Positions 1 to 7,893 of a DNA stretch of 64,000 bases are shown one piece after another (positions within the stretch are counted from its first letter, which is position 1; every line of letters starts with the position of its first letter). Under the pieces are notes generated by a model. That model made no database searches and was not told the origin of the DNA. It saw only the letters and a list, made by a program, of their open reading frames with translations. The stretch spans positions 49,351-113,350 of the forward strand of contig NZ_SJOO01000013.1 of NCBI RefSeq assembly GCF_004331265.1, in the 5' to 3' direction. Both the position numbers and the translations under genes were made by a program. Source of the DNA: Enterobacter wuhouensis. GTDB lineage: Bacteria > Pseudomonadota > Gammaproteobacteria > Enterobacterales > Enterobacteriaceae.

Positions 1-309
1 CGGTAGGAGACGGGCAGGCCGACGCGCTCGCCGTCACCGTCCAGCAGCACGTAGTCCACGCCCCAGGTATCAATGCCGATGCTGTCGATGCGAATGCCGG
101 CATCGCAGACGTTGTTCAGTCCGGTGCGGATCTCCGCTTCCAGGGCATCGATATCCCAGGTCTCAAAACCGTCCTGCTTTTGCAGGCAGTTGGCGAAACG
201 GTGCATTTCGCGAAGCGAAAGTGTGCGCTGGTCGCAGTCCCAGGTGGCGAGCATTACGCGGCCGCTGGATGCGCCTAAATCGACTGCCACACAATGGCGA
301 AAAGTCATG
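1..309 (-). CDS. rhaB: L-rhamnulokinase, N-terminal part (cut by window edge)
   Basis: ATP-dependent kinase that turns L-rhamnulose into L-rhamnulose-1-phosphate, the second step of rhamnose breakdown in the cytoplasm. About 103 N-terminal residues are visible, starting MTFRHCVAVDLGASSGRVML, the phosphate-binding start of the FGGY sugar-kinase fold. The sequence also reads IGIDTWGVDYVLLD, the second conserved strand of the family. The rest, and presumably rhaA and rhaD, lie beyond the left edge. It is divergent from rhaS across a regulatory gap that closely matches the E. coli rhaB promoter. The match to E. coli RhaB is near-continuous, so the call is firm although the gene is partial. Confidence 0.95.
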
Positions 310-368
310 GTCGGGTCCTTTCTTAAGTCATTAGCGGTGAGTGTAAGAAAGGGAAGAAAAAGGCACCT

Positions 369-417
369 TCTCGCCACTGACAGGGCAAATCCCGCGCTGG
401 CAAGAAAGCAAAGATGA
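369..417 (-). promoter_or_regulatory. RhaS activator binding region for rhaBAD
   Basis: On the minus strand the segment begins with CATCTTTGC and ends with CTGTCAGTGGCGAGA. These correspond to the two RhaS half-sites of the E. coli rhaB promoter (CATCTTTCC and CTGTCAGTAACGAGA, from memory), with the same intervening length. In E. coli a RhaS dimer bound here overlaps the -35 region and contacts sigma70. Identified by homology, not by footprint. Confidence 0.7.
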
Positions 418-418
418 A

Positions 419-434
419 CGTGAGGGAGTTCACA
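419..434. promoter_or_regulatory. CRP-cAMP site in the rha control region
   Basis: CGTGA-N6-TCACA has 9 of 10 consensus positions (consensus TGTGA-N6-TCACA). It lies immediately upstream of the RhaS region when read towards rhaB, as the co-activating CRP site does in E. coli. Confidence 0.75.
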
Positions 435-609
435 GTTTCCAGTAATGGCGGGGTTTTCAGGCAGTGTGACGCTTACCGCATTTCCCGATCTTTCCGCCTG
501 TTTCTTGAAAAACGGACAGCTTTTGCGAAGTTTGCTGCCGAAAATTTAAGGTGAGCGCGGCAGGCCCCCATTACTATTTTGAGAACATTTCTCATTGGTG
601 GGGGCCGTT

Positions 610-1446
610 ATGACCGTACTGCACAGCGTGGATTTTTTTCCTTCGGGAGGGTCGCCCGTCGCGATTGAGCCGCGGCTCCCTCAGGCCGCGTTCCCGGAAC
701 ATCATCATGATTTTCATGAGATTGTGATTGTTGAGCACGGCACGGGCATTCACGTCTTTAACGGCCAGCCGTATACCATCAGCGGCGGCACGGTGTGCTT
801 CGTGCGCGACCACGACAGGCACCTGTATGAACATACCGACAACCTGTGCCTGACCAACGTGCTCTATCGTTCCCCGGACGCGTTCCAGTTCCTTTCCGGG
901 CTGAATCAGCTGCTGCCGCAGGAGAAGGACGGGCACTACCCGTCGCACTGGCGGGTGAATCAGTCCACGTTGCAGCAGGTGCGACAGCTGGTGAGCCAGA
1001 TGGAGCAGAGCGAGGACGGGCAGGAGACGCACGCCATCGCTACCCGCGAGCTGCTGTTCATGCAGCTACTGGTGCTGCTGCGCCGCAGCAGCCTGGTGGA
1101 AGGGCTGGAAAATAACGACGCGCGGCTGAACCAGCTGATGGCCTGGCTGGAAGATCATTTCGCCGAGGACGTCTGCTGGGAAACGCTGGCGGAGGACTTT
1201 TCGCTGTCGCTGCGCACCCTGCATCGCCAGCTCAAGCAGCACACCGGGCTGACGCCCCAGCGCTACCTTAACCGTCTGCGGTTGATCAAAGCGCGTCATC
1301 TTTTACGCCATACGGACGAAAGCGTTACGGATATCGCCTATCGCTGCGGGTTCGGCGACAGTAACCACTTTTCGACGCTTTTTCGCCGCGAGTTTAGCTG
1401 GTCGCCGCGCGATATACGCCAGGGCAAGGATGCGTCACTTCAGTAA
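610..1446 (+). CDS. rhaS: AraC-family activator of rhaBAD and rhaT
   Basis: Rhamnose-responsive activator of the catabolic operon and the transporter gene. The N-terminal half (about 1-150) is a cupin-like ligand and dimer domain with the run HHHDFHEIVIVEHGTG. The C-terminal half carries two helix-turn-helix motifs, with the AraC signature around VTDIAYRCGFGDSNHFS. The chosen ATG gives MTVLHSVDFFPSG and 278 residues, the E. coli RhaS length; an in-frame TTG five codons upstream was passed over. It is followed by rhaR after 73 bases, so the two are probably co-transcribed, under RhaR and CRP control. Confidence 0.96.
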   Translation: MTVLHSVDFFPSGGSPVAIEPRLPQAAFPEHHHDFHEIVIVEHGTGIHVFNGQPYTISGGTVCFVRDHDRHLYEHTDNLCLTNVLYRSPDAFQFLSGLNQLLPQEKDGHYPSHWRVNQSTLQQVRQLVSQMEQSEDGQETHAIATRELLFMQLLVLLRRSSLVEGLENNDARLNQLMAWLEDHFAEDVCWETLAEDFSLSLRTLHRQLKQHTGLTPQRYLNRLRLIKARHLLRHTDESVTDIAYRCGFGDSNHFSTLFRREFSWSPRDIRQGKDASLQ

Positions 1447-1519
1447 CGCGAGGGCAGTCACCGTTTTTTAACCGCAAAAAGGCTAATAATGTCCGGTTAT
1501 TCGCCGTAGAGGTCGTGGT

Positions 1520-2368
1520 GTGGCTGCTCAGTTAATACTTCGCAAAGATGATTTTTTTGCCTCCGCCGGTCAGGCCGTGGCGGTGGCCGATCGCTACCCG
1601 CAAAACGTCTTTGCCGAGCACACCCACGAGTTTTGCGAGCTGGTGCTGGTGTGGCGCGGCAACGGCCTGCACGTCCTCAACGACCGGCCCTACCGCATCA
1701 CGCGTGGGGATCTTTTCTACATTCGCGCCGAAGATAAGCACTCCTACGCCTCGGTTAACGACCTGGTGCTGCAAAACGTCATCTACTGCCCCGACAGGCT
1801 CAGGCTTAACGTCGACTGGGCGGCGAACATCCCCGGTTTTCTTGACGCTAAGGGTTCCCCGCACTGGCGGTTAAGCAGCAGCGGTATGACGCAGGTGCGG
1901 CAGGTTATCTCCCAGCTGGAGCAGGAGAGCCAGAAGAGCGACCCGGTCGCTAACCAGATGGCGGAGCTGCTTTTTGCCCAGCTGGTGATGACGCTGAAGC
2001 GCCATCGTTATGCCACGGACAACCCCTCAGCCACCACGCAGGAAGCCCTGCTGGATAAGCTCATCACCACGCTTGCGGGCAGCCTGAACAGAAGCTTCGT
2101 GCTGGAGAAATTCTGCGAGCAGGAGCAGTGCAGCGAGCGCGCGCTGCGCCAGCAGTTCCGCACCCAGACGGGGATGACGGTCAACCACTACCTGCGCCAG
2201 CTGCGCATCTGCCACGCCCAGTATCTGCTGCAGCATACGGAGCTGATGGTGAGCGAAGTGGCGATGCGCTGCGGCTTTGAGGACAGCAACTACTTTTCGG
2301 TGGTGTTTAACCGCGAGGTGGGGATGACGCCGGTTCAGTGGCGTCATCGCAGTCGAAAGGCGGCGTAA
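1520..2368 (+). CDS. rhaR: AraC-family activator of rhaSR
   Basis: RhaR activates the rhaSR operon in response to L-rhamnose and is a paralogue of RhaS. The N-terminal cupin domain includes FAEHTHEFCELVLVWRGNG. The C-terminal double helix-turn-helix includes VSEVAMRCGFEDSNYFS. The start is a GTG preceded by TAGAGG, giving 282 residues as in E. coli. Its stop codon abuts that of the convergent rhaT with no spacer, so the two transcripts must overlap at their 3' ends. The match to E. coli RhaR runs the full length. Confidence 0.96.
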   Translation: MAAQLILRKDDFFASAGQAVAVADRYPQNVFAEHTHEFCELVLVWRGNGLHVLNDRPYRITRGDLFYIRAEDKHSYASVNDLVLQNVIYCPDRLRLNVDWAANIPGFLDAKGSPHWRLSSSGMTQVRQVISQLEQESQKSDPVANQMAELLFAQLVMTLKRHRYATDNPSATTQEALLDKLITTLAGSLNRSFVLEKFCEQEQCSERALRQQFRTQTGMTVNHYLRQLRICHAQYLLQHTELMVSEVAMRCGFEDSNYFSVVFNREVGMTPVQWRHRSRKAA

Positions 2369-3403
2369 TCAGTTCGCCATGCCGAGGCCAACGATATTAG
2401 CGGCAATGATAATCACCACGCAGCCCAGGCTCAGGACGCCCACCGGACGACGCCCGGCGTTGTTCCACTCCTTCAGCACCAGCCCAACCAGCCCGCCGCA
2501 CAGCACGTAGAAGCTCATGTGCAGCATCCAGCTCATGTAGTCATACTGCGCCGGAATGCTGGCGTGGCCCCAGGCGTAGAAGAAGAACTGCAGGTACCAC
2601 ATCAGGCCGCCGAGCGCGGAAAGCAGCACGTTGGTGATGATGAGTGGTTTTGCCAGCGAGAAGTCGGCTTTTACCGACAGGTTCTTCACTTTTGCCAGAC
2701 GAATGAAGCAGAAGCCGAGGTTCACCAGCGCGCCGCCGCCCATAATCACCACGTAGCTTGGCAGGGCAACGTACAGCGGGTCGACGCCCAGCGCGGCAGC
2801 GGCTTCGTGCATCGGTTTGGCGGCGTTCATGGCGAACGACATGCCCGCCGAGAAGATGCCGCACATCACCGCCAGCAGCAGGCCTTTCTTCAGGTTGAAG
2901 TCTTCCGCACGAATGCCCATCTTGCGCTCTTTCAGCTGGCCCGCGCGGGTGACGATACCCACGCCGATCACCGCGACCAGCACGCCCAGCAGCGTCATCC
3001 GTCCGCCCTGCGTGTTAATCAGCACGTCGAAGTGGCCGTTGAGGATCGGCGTCATCAGGGTGCCGACGATAAGCGTAATGCCAATCGCGATGCCGATGCC
3101 CATCGACATGCCGAGATAGCGCATGGTGAGGCCGTAGTTGATGTTGCCGATGCCCCACATCGCGCCGAACAGAAACACCGGCAGCAGGGTAGAGGCGCTG
3201 AAGGAGGAGAAGTAGCCCCAGAAATCCGGGAGCAGCATGGCGCTAATGGTCCACGGCAAAATCAGCCAGGAGACGGTACCGCCTACGGACCACATGGTTT
3301 CCCACGACCAGCCTTTTACCTTTTTAAACGGGGCATAGAAACAGGCTGCACTGGCCGCGCCTATCAAATGCCAGAAAATACCCATCGTAATCGCATGATT
3401 CAT
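2369..3403 (-). CDS. rhaT: L-rhamnose:proton symporter
   Basis: Inner-membrane permease that imports L-rhamnose with protons. The 344 residues are mostly hydrophobic with about ten membrane segments. The opening MNHAITMGIFWHLIGAASAA and the motif YAPFKKVKGWSWETMWSVGG are those of E. coli RhaT, and the length is identical. It is transcribed away from sodA and towards rhaR. A CRP-like palindrome lies about 130 bases upstream, in keeping with CRP- and RhaS-dependent control known in E. coli. Confidence 0.96.
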   Translation of the reverse strand: MNHAITMGIFWHLIGAASAACFYAPFKKVKGWSWETMWSVGGTVSWLILPWTISAMLLPDFWGYFSSFSASTLLPVFLFGAMWGIGNINYGLTMRYLGMSMGIGIAIGITLIVGTLMTPILNGHFDVLINTQGGRMTLLGVLVAVIGVGIVTRAGQLKERKMGIRAEDFNLKKGLLLAVMCGIFSAGMSFAMNAAKPMHEAAAALGVDPLYVALPSYVVIMGGGALVNLGFCFIRLAKVKNLSVKADFSLAKPLIITNVLLSALGGLMWYLQFFFYAWGHASIPAQYDYMSWMLHMSFYVLCGGLVGLVLKEWNNAGRRPVGVLSLGCVVIIIAANIVGLGMAN

Positions 3404-3532
3404 TTTTACATCCTCATCGTTTTTATAGTCGGTGGCTTCCCGCCGACTTGATGAGTGTAAAAATTAGGCGGTTTGGGAACCTTCAGAAGGTTGCCGCACT
3501 TTTGTTCTGGATGGCAATCAGCACGTTAACCG

Positions 3533-3548
3533 CGTGAGCAGACTCACA
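3533..3548. promoter_or_regulatory. CRP-like palindrome upstream of rhaT
   Basis: CGTGA-N6-TCACA, with the same 9/10 match to the CRP consensus as the site at the rhaB promoter. It lies between divergent rhaT and sodA. rhaT is the likelier target because E. coli rhaT needs CRP. Confidence 0.65.
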
Positions 3549-3597
3549 ATTCCGCTATTAATCGAAAAATGAATAACCTTATAAAAACTACGGCATT

Positions 3598-3616
3598 GAT
3601 AATCATTTTCAATATC
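3598..3616. promoter_or_regulatory. Fur box overlapping the sodA promoter
   Basis: GATAATCATTTTCAATATC matches the 19-base Fur consensus GATAATGATAATCATTATC at 15 positions. It covers the -35 region of the TATAAT at 3628-3633. E. coli sodA is repressed by Fur-Fe2+ at the equivalent place. Confidence 0.8.
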
Positions 3617-3691
3617 ATTTAATTAACTATAATGAACCAACTGCTTACGCGGCATTAACAGCTGTGCCGCCCGACAATAATGGAGAGGATT

Positions 3692-4312
3692 ATGAGTTAT
3701 ACACTGCCATCCCTGCCGTATGCCTATGACGCACTGGAACCGCATTTCGACAAGCAGACGATGGAAATCCATCACACTAAACACCACCAGACCTACGTGA
3801 ACAACGCGAACGCCGCGCTGGAAAGCCTGCCAGAGTTCGCGAACCTGTCTGCTGAAGAGCTGATCACCAAGCTGGACCAGCTGCCTGCGGACAAGAAAAC
3901 CGTGCTGCGTAACAATGCGGGCGGTCACGCTAACCACAGCCTGTTCTGGAAAGGCCTGAAAACCGGTACCACCCTGCAGGGCGACCTGAAAGCGGCTATC
4001 GAGCGCGACTTCGGTTCTGTTGACAACTTCAAAGCGGAATTCGAAAAAGCCGCTGCAACCCGTTTCGGCTCTGGCTGGGCGTGGCTGGTTCTGAAAGGCG
4101 ACAAGCTGGCGGTTGTTTCTACCGCGAACCAGGACTCCCCGCTGATGGGTGAAGCAATCTCTGGCGCATCCGGCTTCCCAATCGTGGGCCTGGACGTGTG
4201 GGAACACGCTTACTACCTGAAATTCCAGAACCGTCGCCCGGACTACATCAAAGCCTTCTGGGACGTGGTGAACTGGGACGAAGCAGCAGCGCGTTTCGCC
4301 GCTAAAAAATAA
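3692..4312 (+). CDS. sodA: Manganese superoxide dismutase
   Basis: Cytoplasmic Mn-dependent enzyme that converts superoxide to hydrogen peroxide and oxygen. The 206 residues start MSYTLPSLPYAYDALEPHFD, nearly identical to E. coli SodA and of equal length. Metal ligands are visible: His27 in IHHTKHH, the His of GGHANHSLFW, and Asp/His in LDVWEHAYY. The ATG is preceded by GGAGAGGATT; an in-frame ATG four codons upstream overlaps that ribosome site and is unlikely. A Fur box and a consensus -10 lie upstream, and a strong terminator follows. K-12 has kdgT downstream; here yiiM follows directly. Confidence 0.98.
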   Translation: MSYTLPSLPYAYDALEPHFDKQTMEIHHTKHHQTYVNNANAALESLPEFANLSAEELITKLDQLPADKKTVLRNNAGGHANHSLFWKGLKTGTTLQGDLKAAIERDFGSVDNFKAEFEKAAATRFGSGWAWLVLKGDKLAVVSTANQDSPLMGEAISGASGFPIVGLDVWEHAYYLKFQNRRPDYIKAFWDVVNWDEAAARFAAKK

Positions 4313-4334
4313 GGTTGCATTGACGCCTGTGAGA

Positions 4335-4360
4335 AGCGAGTCTGATGACTCGCTTTTTTT
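4335..4360 (+). terminator. Intrinsic terminator of sodA
   Basis: AGCGAGTC-TGAT-GACTCGCT forms an eight-pair stem with a four-base loop followed by a run of T, 22 bases after the sodA stop. Confidence 0.9.
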
Positions 4361-4388
4361 ATACCCACAATCTGCGTAAGGAGCCGCG

Positions 4389-5063
4389 ATGAACTATCCC
4401 GTTAATGTATTCACCGGAAAAATAAGGGATTACGATGGCAGTCGCCCGAGCGCTATTGCCAAACTGCAGGTTGACGGCGAACTCACCCTCACCGAGCTGG
4501 GGCTGGCGGGGGATGAGCAGGCGGAGAAGAAAATCCACGGCGGGCCCGAGCGCGCGCTGTGCCACTATCCGCGCGAGCACTACCAGCACTGGAAAACCGA
4601 ATTCCCCGAACAGGCGGATCTGTTTGTCGCGCCCGCGTTTGGCGAGAACCTCTCGACCGAAGGACTGACCGAGAAAAACGTCTTTATCGGTGATATTTAC
4701 CGCTGGGGTGATGCCCTGATTCAGGTGACGCAGCCGCGCTCGCCGTGCTTTAAGCTCAACTACCATTTTGGCATCAGCGATATGTCCGAGCAGCTGCAAA
4801 TTGCGGGTAAGACCGGCTGGCTGTACCGCGTGGTGCTGGCTGGGCAGGTTTCTGCGGACGCGCCGCTTGAGCTGGCGTCGCGCCTGAGCGATGTGTCTGT
4901 TTATGACGCCTGCGCCATTGCCTGGCATATGCCTTTTGACGACGAGCAGTATCACCGCATGCTGTCGGCGGCGGGGTTATCAACCAGCTGGACCAGAACG
5001 ATGCAGAAGCGACGCGTAAGCGGCAAGATTGAGGATAATTCGCGGAGATTGTGGGGTAAATAA
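4389..5063 (+). CDS. yiiM: MOSC-domain 6-N-hydroxylaminopurine resistance protein
   Basis: Molybdenum-cofactor (MOSC domain) protein; the E. coli homologue reduces N-hydroxylated base analogues such as 6-hydroxylaminopurine. The 224-residue length matches. The MOSC core is visible as GDEQAEKKIHGGPERALCHY, GENLSTEGL and QPRSPCFKLN, the last with the conserved cysteine thought to bind molybdenum. A ribosome site AAGGAG lies eight bases before the ATG. It is monocistronic between the sodA terminator and a GC-rich intergenic repeat, and convergent with cpxA. Confidence 0.9.
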   Translation: MNYPVNVFTGKIRDYDGSRPSAIAKLQVDGELTLTELGLAGDEQAEKKIHGGPERALCHYPREHYQHWKTEFPEQADLFVAPAFGENLSTEGLTEKNVFIGDIYRWGDALIQVTQPRSPCFKLNYHFGISDMSEQLQIAGKTGWLYRVVLAGQVSADAPLELASRLSDVSVYDACAIAWHMPFDDEQYHRMLSAAGLSTSWTRTMQKRRVSGKIEDNSRRLWGK

Positions 5064-5075
5064 GGCGACGCTTTA

Positions 5076-5157
5076 CCCCTCACCCTAACCCTCTCCCCAA
5101 AGGGGAGAGGGGACTTGAACACCCTCGCCCCTTTGGGGAGAGGGCCGGGGTGAGGGG
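5076..5157. repeat. GC-rich palindromic intergenic element, long copy A
   Basis: Starts CCCCTCACCCTAACCCTCTC and ends CCGGGGTGAGGGG. Two inverted arms of about 20-35 bases, each with an inner palindrome (CTCCCCAAAGGGGAG, CCCCTTTGGGG), flank a short variable centre. It fills the gap between convergent yiiM and cpxA and could terminate transcripts from both sides. Other long copies lie near 17.5, 34.3 and 51.2 kb. Confidence 0.85.
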
Positions 5158-5161
5158 AAAA

Positions 5162-6535
5162 CTACGAACGCTTATACAACGGTAGCCACAGCGTTAACCG
5201 CAGCCCGCCCAGCGGGCTGTCGTCGGCTTTCACCCAGCCGCGGTGCTGCTGCATGGCGGTTTCAACAATCGCCAGCCCCAGCCCCGAGCCGCCAGATTCG
5301 CGGTCGCGCGCTTCGTCGGTACGGTAAAACGGACGGAAAATCTGCTCGCGGTCTTCCGGGCTGACGCCAGGACCGTCGTCATCGACAATAACGGTGATCC
5401 CGTCTTTATCCACCGAGAACGCCACCTCAATCTTCGTGTGCGAGTAGCGCAGGGCGTTACGCACGATGTTCTCCAGCGCGCTTTCCAGCGTGTTGGGGTT
5501 ACCGTACAGCGGCCACGGGCCCGGTGGGAAGTTGACGGTAAAGGATTTACCCATTTGCTCCGCTTCGAACGCCGCGTTGTCCAGCACCTCGTGCCACAGG
5601 TGATTGGCTTTCACCGTTTCGCTCACCAGCGCGTTTTTCTGCTGGTTACGCGACATCACCAGCAGATCGTTAATCATGCTGTCCAGGCGGTGGGCTTCTG
5701 TCTCAATACGCTCCAGCTCTTTGCTCTCACCGCTGCGGCGGCGCAGCAGGGCGGTGCCGAGCTGTAAGCGCGTGAGCGGGGTACGCAGCTCGTGCGAGAT
5801 ATCCGACAGCAGGCGCTGCTGGGCGGTCATCATGCGATCAAGCGCCGTTACCATCTGGTTAAAGCTGGTGCCGGCAGCAAGGAACTCCTGCGGGCCGGCT
5901 TCCAGTTCGGGATGCTGCCGCAGGTTGCCCTGCGCCACTTCATCCGCGGCGTTTTTCAACTTACGCGCCGGTTTTGCCAGGCTCCATGCCAGCCATAGCA
6001 GCAGCGGTGAACTGACCAGCATCGTAACGATCAGGAGCAGGAGCGGGCGGTCAAACAGCAGGTTGATAAAGTCGGACTGGGAATTGCTCGCCGGGCGGAT
6101 CAGGTAGAGCTGGTAGTTATCTTCCCCATCCCTGACGGAGAAAGGGCCCACCATCTCAACGCGACCGTATTTTTTCTTCTGTGGGTGATCGGCGTTATCC
6201 GCCTGGCCAATGAAGTTACGGATAATCTGCATTTCATTGCGATCGGCCCCAATGACGCGGCCTTCGCTGGTGACCAGCAGCAGGCGTTGTCCGGGCGGTG
6301 CCCACTTATCGATGGCGCGAAACAGCCTGCGCCACCACATCAAATCGTTTGGCGGATCGTTTGCCAGCTCGGCTTCGACGTGCTGCTCGATCATCACGCC
6401 CTGACGTTGCTCGCTGTCGAGAAGCTCCGTCATCTGGCGTGAGTCGAGTTTTGGCAGCATCAACACGAGCATTAAAACCAGCGCCAGCGTCAGCCAGAAG
6501 ATGGCAAAAATGCGGGCGGTTAAGCTTCCTATCAT
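5162..6535 (-). CDS. cpxA: Envelope-stress sensor histidine kinase
   Basis: Membrane sensor of the Cpx envelope-stress system; it phosphorylates CpxR, or dephosphorylates it when unstressed. Membrane helices lie near residues 8-29 and 164-186, bracketing a periplasmic sensor domain. A HAMP segment follows, then the H-box SDISHELRTPLTRLQL with the phospho-accepting His at about 248. The kinase ATP boxes (NALRYS, DDDGPGV, GGSGLGLAIV) lie towards the C terminus. The 457 residues equal E. coli CpxA. Its start overlaps the cpxR stop by four bases (ATGA), typical of translational coupling. Confidence 0.98.
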   Translation of the reverse strand: MIGSLTARIFAIFWLTLALVLMLVLMLPKLDSRQMTELLDSEQRQGVMIEQHVEAELANDPPNDLMWWRRLFRAIDKWAPPGQRLLLVTSEGRVIGADRNEMQIIRNFIGQADNADHPQKKKYGRVEMVGPFSVRDGEDNYQLYLIRPASNSQSDFINLLFDRPLLLLIVTMLVSSPLLLWLAWSLAKPARKLKNAADEVAQGNLRQHPELEAGPQEFLAAGTSFNQMVTALDRMMTAQQRLLSDISHELRTPLTRLQLGTALLRRRSGESKELERIETEAHRLDSMINDLLVMSRNQQKNALVSETVKANHLWHEVLDNAAFEAEQMGKSFTVNFPPGPWPLYGNPNTLESALENIVRNALRYSHTKIEVAFSVDKDGITVIVDDDGPGVSPEDREQIFRPFYRTDEARDRESGGSGLGLAIVETAMQQHRGWVKADDSPLGGLRLTLWLPLYKRS

Positions 6536-7230
6536 GAAGCGGAAACCATCAGATAGCCGCGTCCACGCAGGGTTTTAAACCATGGGTGACCGTCTTTACG
6601 CTCCGGCAGCTTGCGGCGCAGGTTAGAGATGTGCATGTCGATAGCGCGGTCAAACGGCGTGAGGCGTTTGCCCAGCACTTCCTGGCTCAAGTGTTCACGC
6701 GAGACTACCTGGCCGAGATGCTGCGCCAGCAGATACAGCAGGGTGAACTCGGTGCCGGTCAGTTCCAGGGTTTCACCGTCGAAGCTCGCTTCCTGACGGC
6801 CCGGGTTGAGGCTCAGAGAATCCACTTCCAGCGTCGGTGAGCTGTTGTCGGTATTCTGCTGCTGCTCGCTCCAGTGGGAACGACGCAGGATCGCGCGAAT
6901 ACGGGCCACCAGTTCACGGTCGTTGAACGGTTTAGGTAAGTAGTCATCCGCGCCCAGCTCAAGGCCGAGTACGCGGTCAAGTTCGCTGCCGCGCGCGGTC
7001 AGCATGATAACGGGGGTCTGGTGCGTCTGGCGAAGCTCTTTCAACGTATCAATACCGTTTTTCTTCGGCATCATCACGTCGAGCAAAAGTAAATCGATGC
7101 TGTCGTCAAGGAGACTCAGCGCCTGTTCGCCATCGTGGGCAACCAGGACGTTGAAACCTTCCATGTCGAGCAACTCCTTTAAAAGGGATGTGAGCTCTCG
7201 GTCATCATCAACTAACAGGATTTTATTCAT
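6532..7230 (-). CDS. cpxR: OmpR-family response regulator of envelope stress
   Basis: DNA-binding partner of CpxA that activates folding factors and proteases of the envelope. The receiver domain has the acidic pocket VDDDRE, the phospho-acceptor Asp51 in LLLLDVMMPKKNG, and the Lys of YLPKPF. A winged helix fills the C-terminal half (LTGTEFTLLYLLA, DMHISNLRRKL). The 232 residues match E. coli. It is transcribed divergently from cpxP; a CpxR box in the gap suggests autoregulation of cpxRA along with activation of cpxP. Confidence 0.98.
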   Translation of the reverse strand: MNKILLVDDDRELTSLLKELLDMEGFNVLVAHDGEQALSLLDDSIDLLLLDVMMPKKNGIDTLKELRQTHQTPVIMLTARGSELDRVLGLELGADDYLPKPFNDRELVARIRAILRRSHWSEQQQNTDNSSPTLEVDSLSLNPGRQEASFDGETLELTGTEFTLLYLLAQHLGQVVSREHLSQEVLGKRLTPFDRAIDMHISNLRRKLPERKDGHPWFKTLRGRGYLMVSAS

Positions 7231-7285
7231 TGTTTAAATACCTCCGAGGCAGAAATTACGACATCAAGGCTATCTAATCCATGAC

Positions 7286-7300
7286 TTTACGTTGTTTTAC
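7286..7300. promoter_or_regulatory. CpxR box between cpxR and cpxP
   Basis: TTTAC-GTTGT-TTTAC, which on the minus strand reads GTAAA-N5-GTAAA, the exact CpxR consensus. It sits 81 bases before the cpxP ATG and 56 bases before the cpxR start, so it can serve both promoters. Confidence 0.9.
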
Positions 7301-7380
7301 ACCCCCTGACGCATGTTTGCAGCCTGAATCGTAGACTGTCTCTCGTTGAATCGCGACACGAAAGATTTTGGGAGCAAGTG

Positions 7381-7887
7381 ATGCGCAAAGTTACCGCTGC
7401 CGTCATGGCCTCAACGCTGGCGTTCAGTGCGTGTAGCCAGGCTGCTGTAGCTATCATCGGCAATAACGGTTCCTCGCAAGAGGGCGCACCGCAGAATAGC
7501 AGCCAAAGCCATATGTTTGACGGCATAAGTTTAACCGAACATCAGCGTCAACAGATGCGAGATCTGATGCAGAGGGCAAGACACGACCAGCCCCCTGTTA
7601 ATGTTAGCGAAATGGAGACAATGCATCGCCTTGTCACCGCAGAAAATTTTGACGAAAGCGCTGTACGCGCTCAGGCAGAAAAAATGGCAGAGGAACAGGT
7701 TGCCCGCCAGGTAGAAATGGCGAAGGTCCGCAACCAGATGTTCCACCTGCTAACGCCCGAGCAGCAGGCGGTTTTGAACGACAAACATCAGCAACGAATG
7801 GACCAGTTGCGTGAGGTTGCACGGATGCAGCGAAGCTCAGAAACGACGCTTTTCAGTAGCAATAGCAGTACCCGTAGTAACCAGTAA
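7381..7887 (+). CDS. cpxP: Periplasmic inhibitor of the Cpx response
   Basis: Periplasmic adaptor and chaperone that damps CpxA signalling and helps deliver misfolded pilins to DegP. A signal peptide is visible (MRKVTAAVMASTLAFSACSQ, cut near AAVA). The mature protein is helical with two LTxxQ-type repeats, LTEHQRQQMRD and LTPEQQAVLND. The ATG was chosen by match to E. coli; a GTG lies directly before it. The Ala-rich start and the stretch after it differ most from E. coli (168 residues against about 166), while the core from SQSHMFDGISL onward is close. Its 3' UTR encodes CpxQ. Confidence 0.95.
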   Translation: MRKVTAAVMASTLAFSACSQAAVAIIGNNGSSQEGAPQNSSQSHMFDGISLTEHQRQQMRDLMQRARHDQPPVNVSEMETMHRLVTAENFDESAVRAQAEKMAEEQVARQVEMAKVRNQMFHLLTPEQQAVLNDKHQQRMDQLREVARMQRSSETTLFSSNSSTRSNQ

Positions 7888-7893
7888 ACCCTG

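Larger units (their letters stand above)
310..609. promoter_or_regulatory. rhaBAD-rhaSR divergent promoter region
   Basis: This 300-base gap separates rhaB from rhaS. Read on the minus strand it aligns with the E. coli rhaB promoter: a CRP site, then the two RhaS half-sites ending near CTGTCAGTGGCGAGAAGG. The rhaS-proximal half (about 440-600) should hold the RhaR-dependent rhaSR promoter; I could not resolve its half-sites by eye. No open reading frame of note lies inside. Confidence 0.8.
3404..3691. promoter_or_regulatory. rhaT-sodA divergent regulatory region
   Basis: A 288-base gap between divergent genes. The sodA side holds a Fur box and a -10 element (listed separately). The middle holds a CRP-like palindrome. 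The rhaT side should hold a RhaS site that I could not place with certainty. In E. coli sodA is also controlled by ArcA and SoxS; those sites were not resolved here. Confidence 0.6.

Noticed and set aside
2519..3451. 310-codon frame opposite rhaT
   Set aside because: It mirrors a well-conserved membrane protein gene, has a His/Arg/Gln-rich sequence typical of antisense frames in GC-rich DNA, and has no ribosome site.
5076..5157. CRISPR-like array from the repeated CCCTCACCC elements
   Set aside because: The copies are kilobases apart and palindromic, with no regular spacers and no cas genes.
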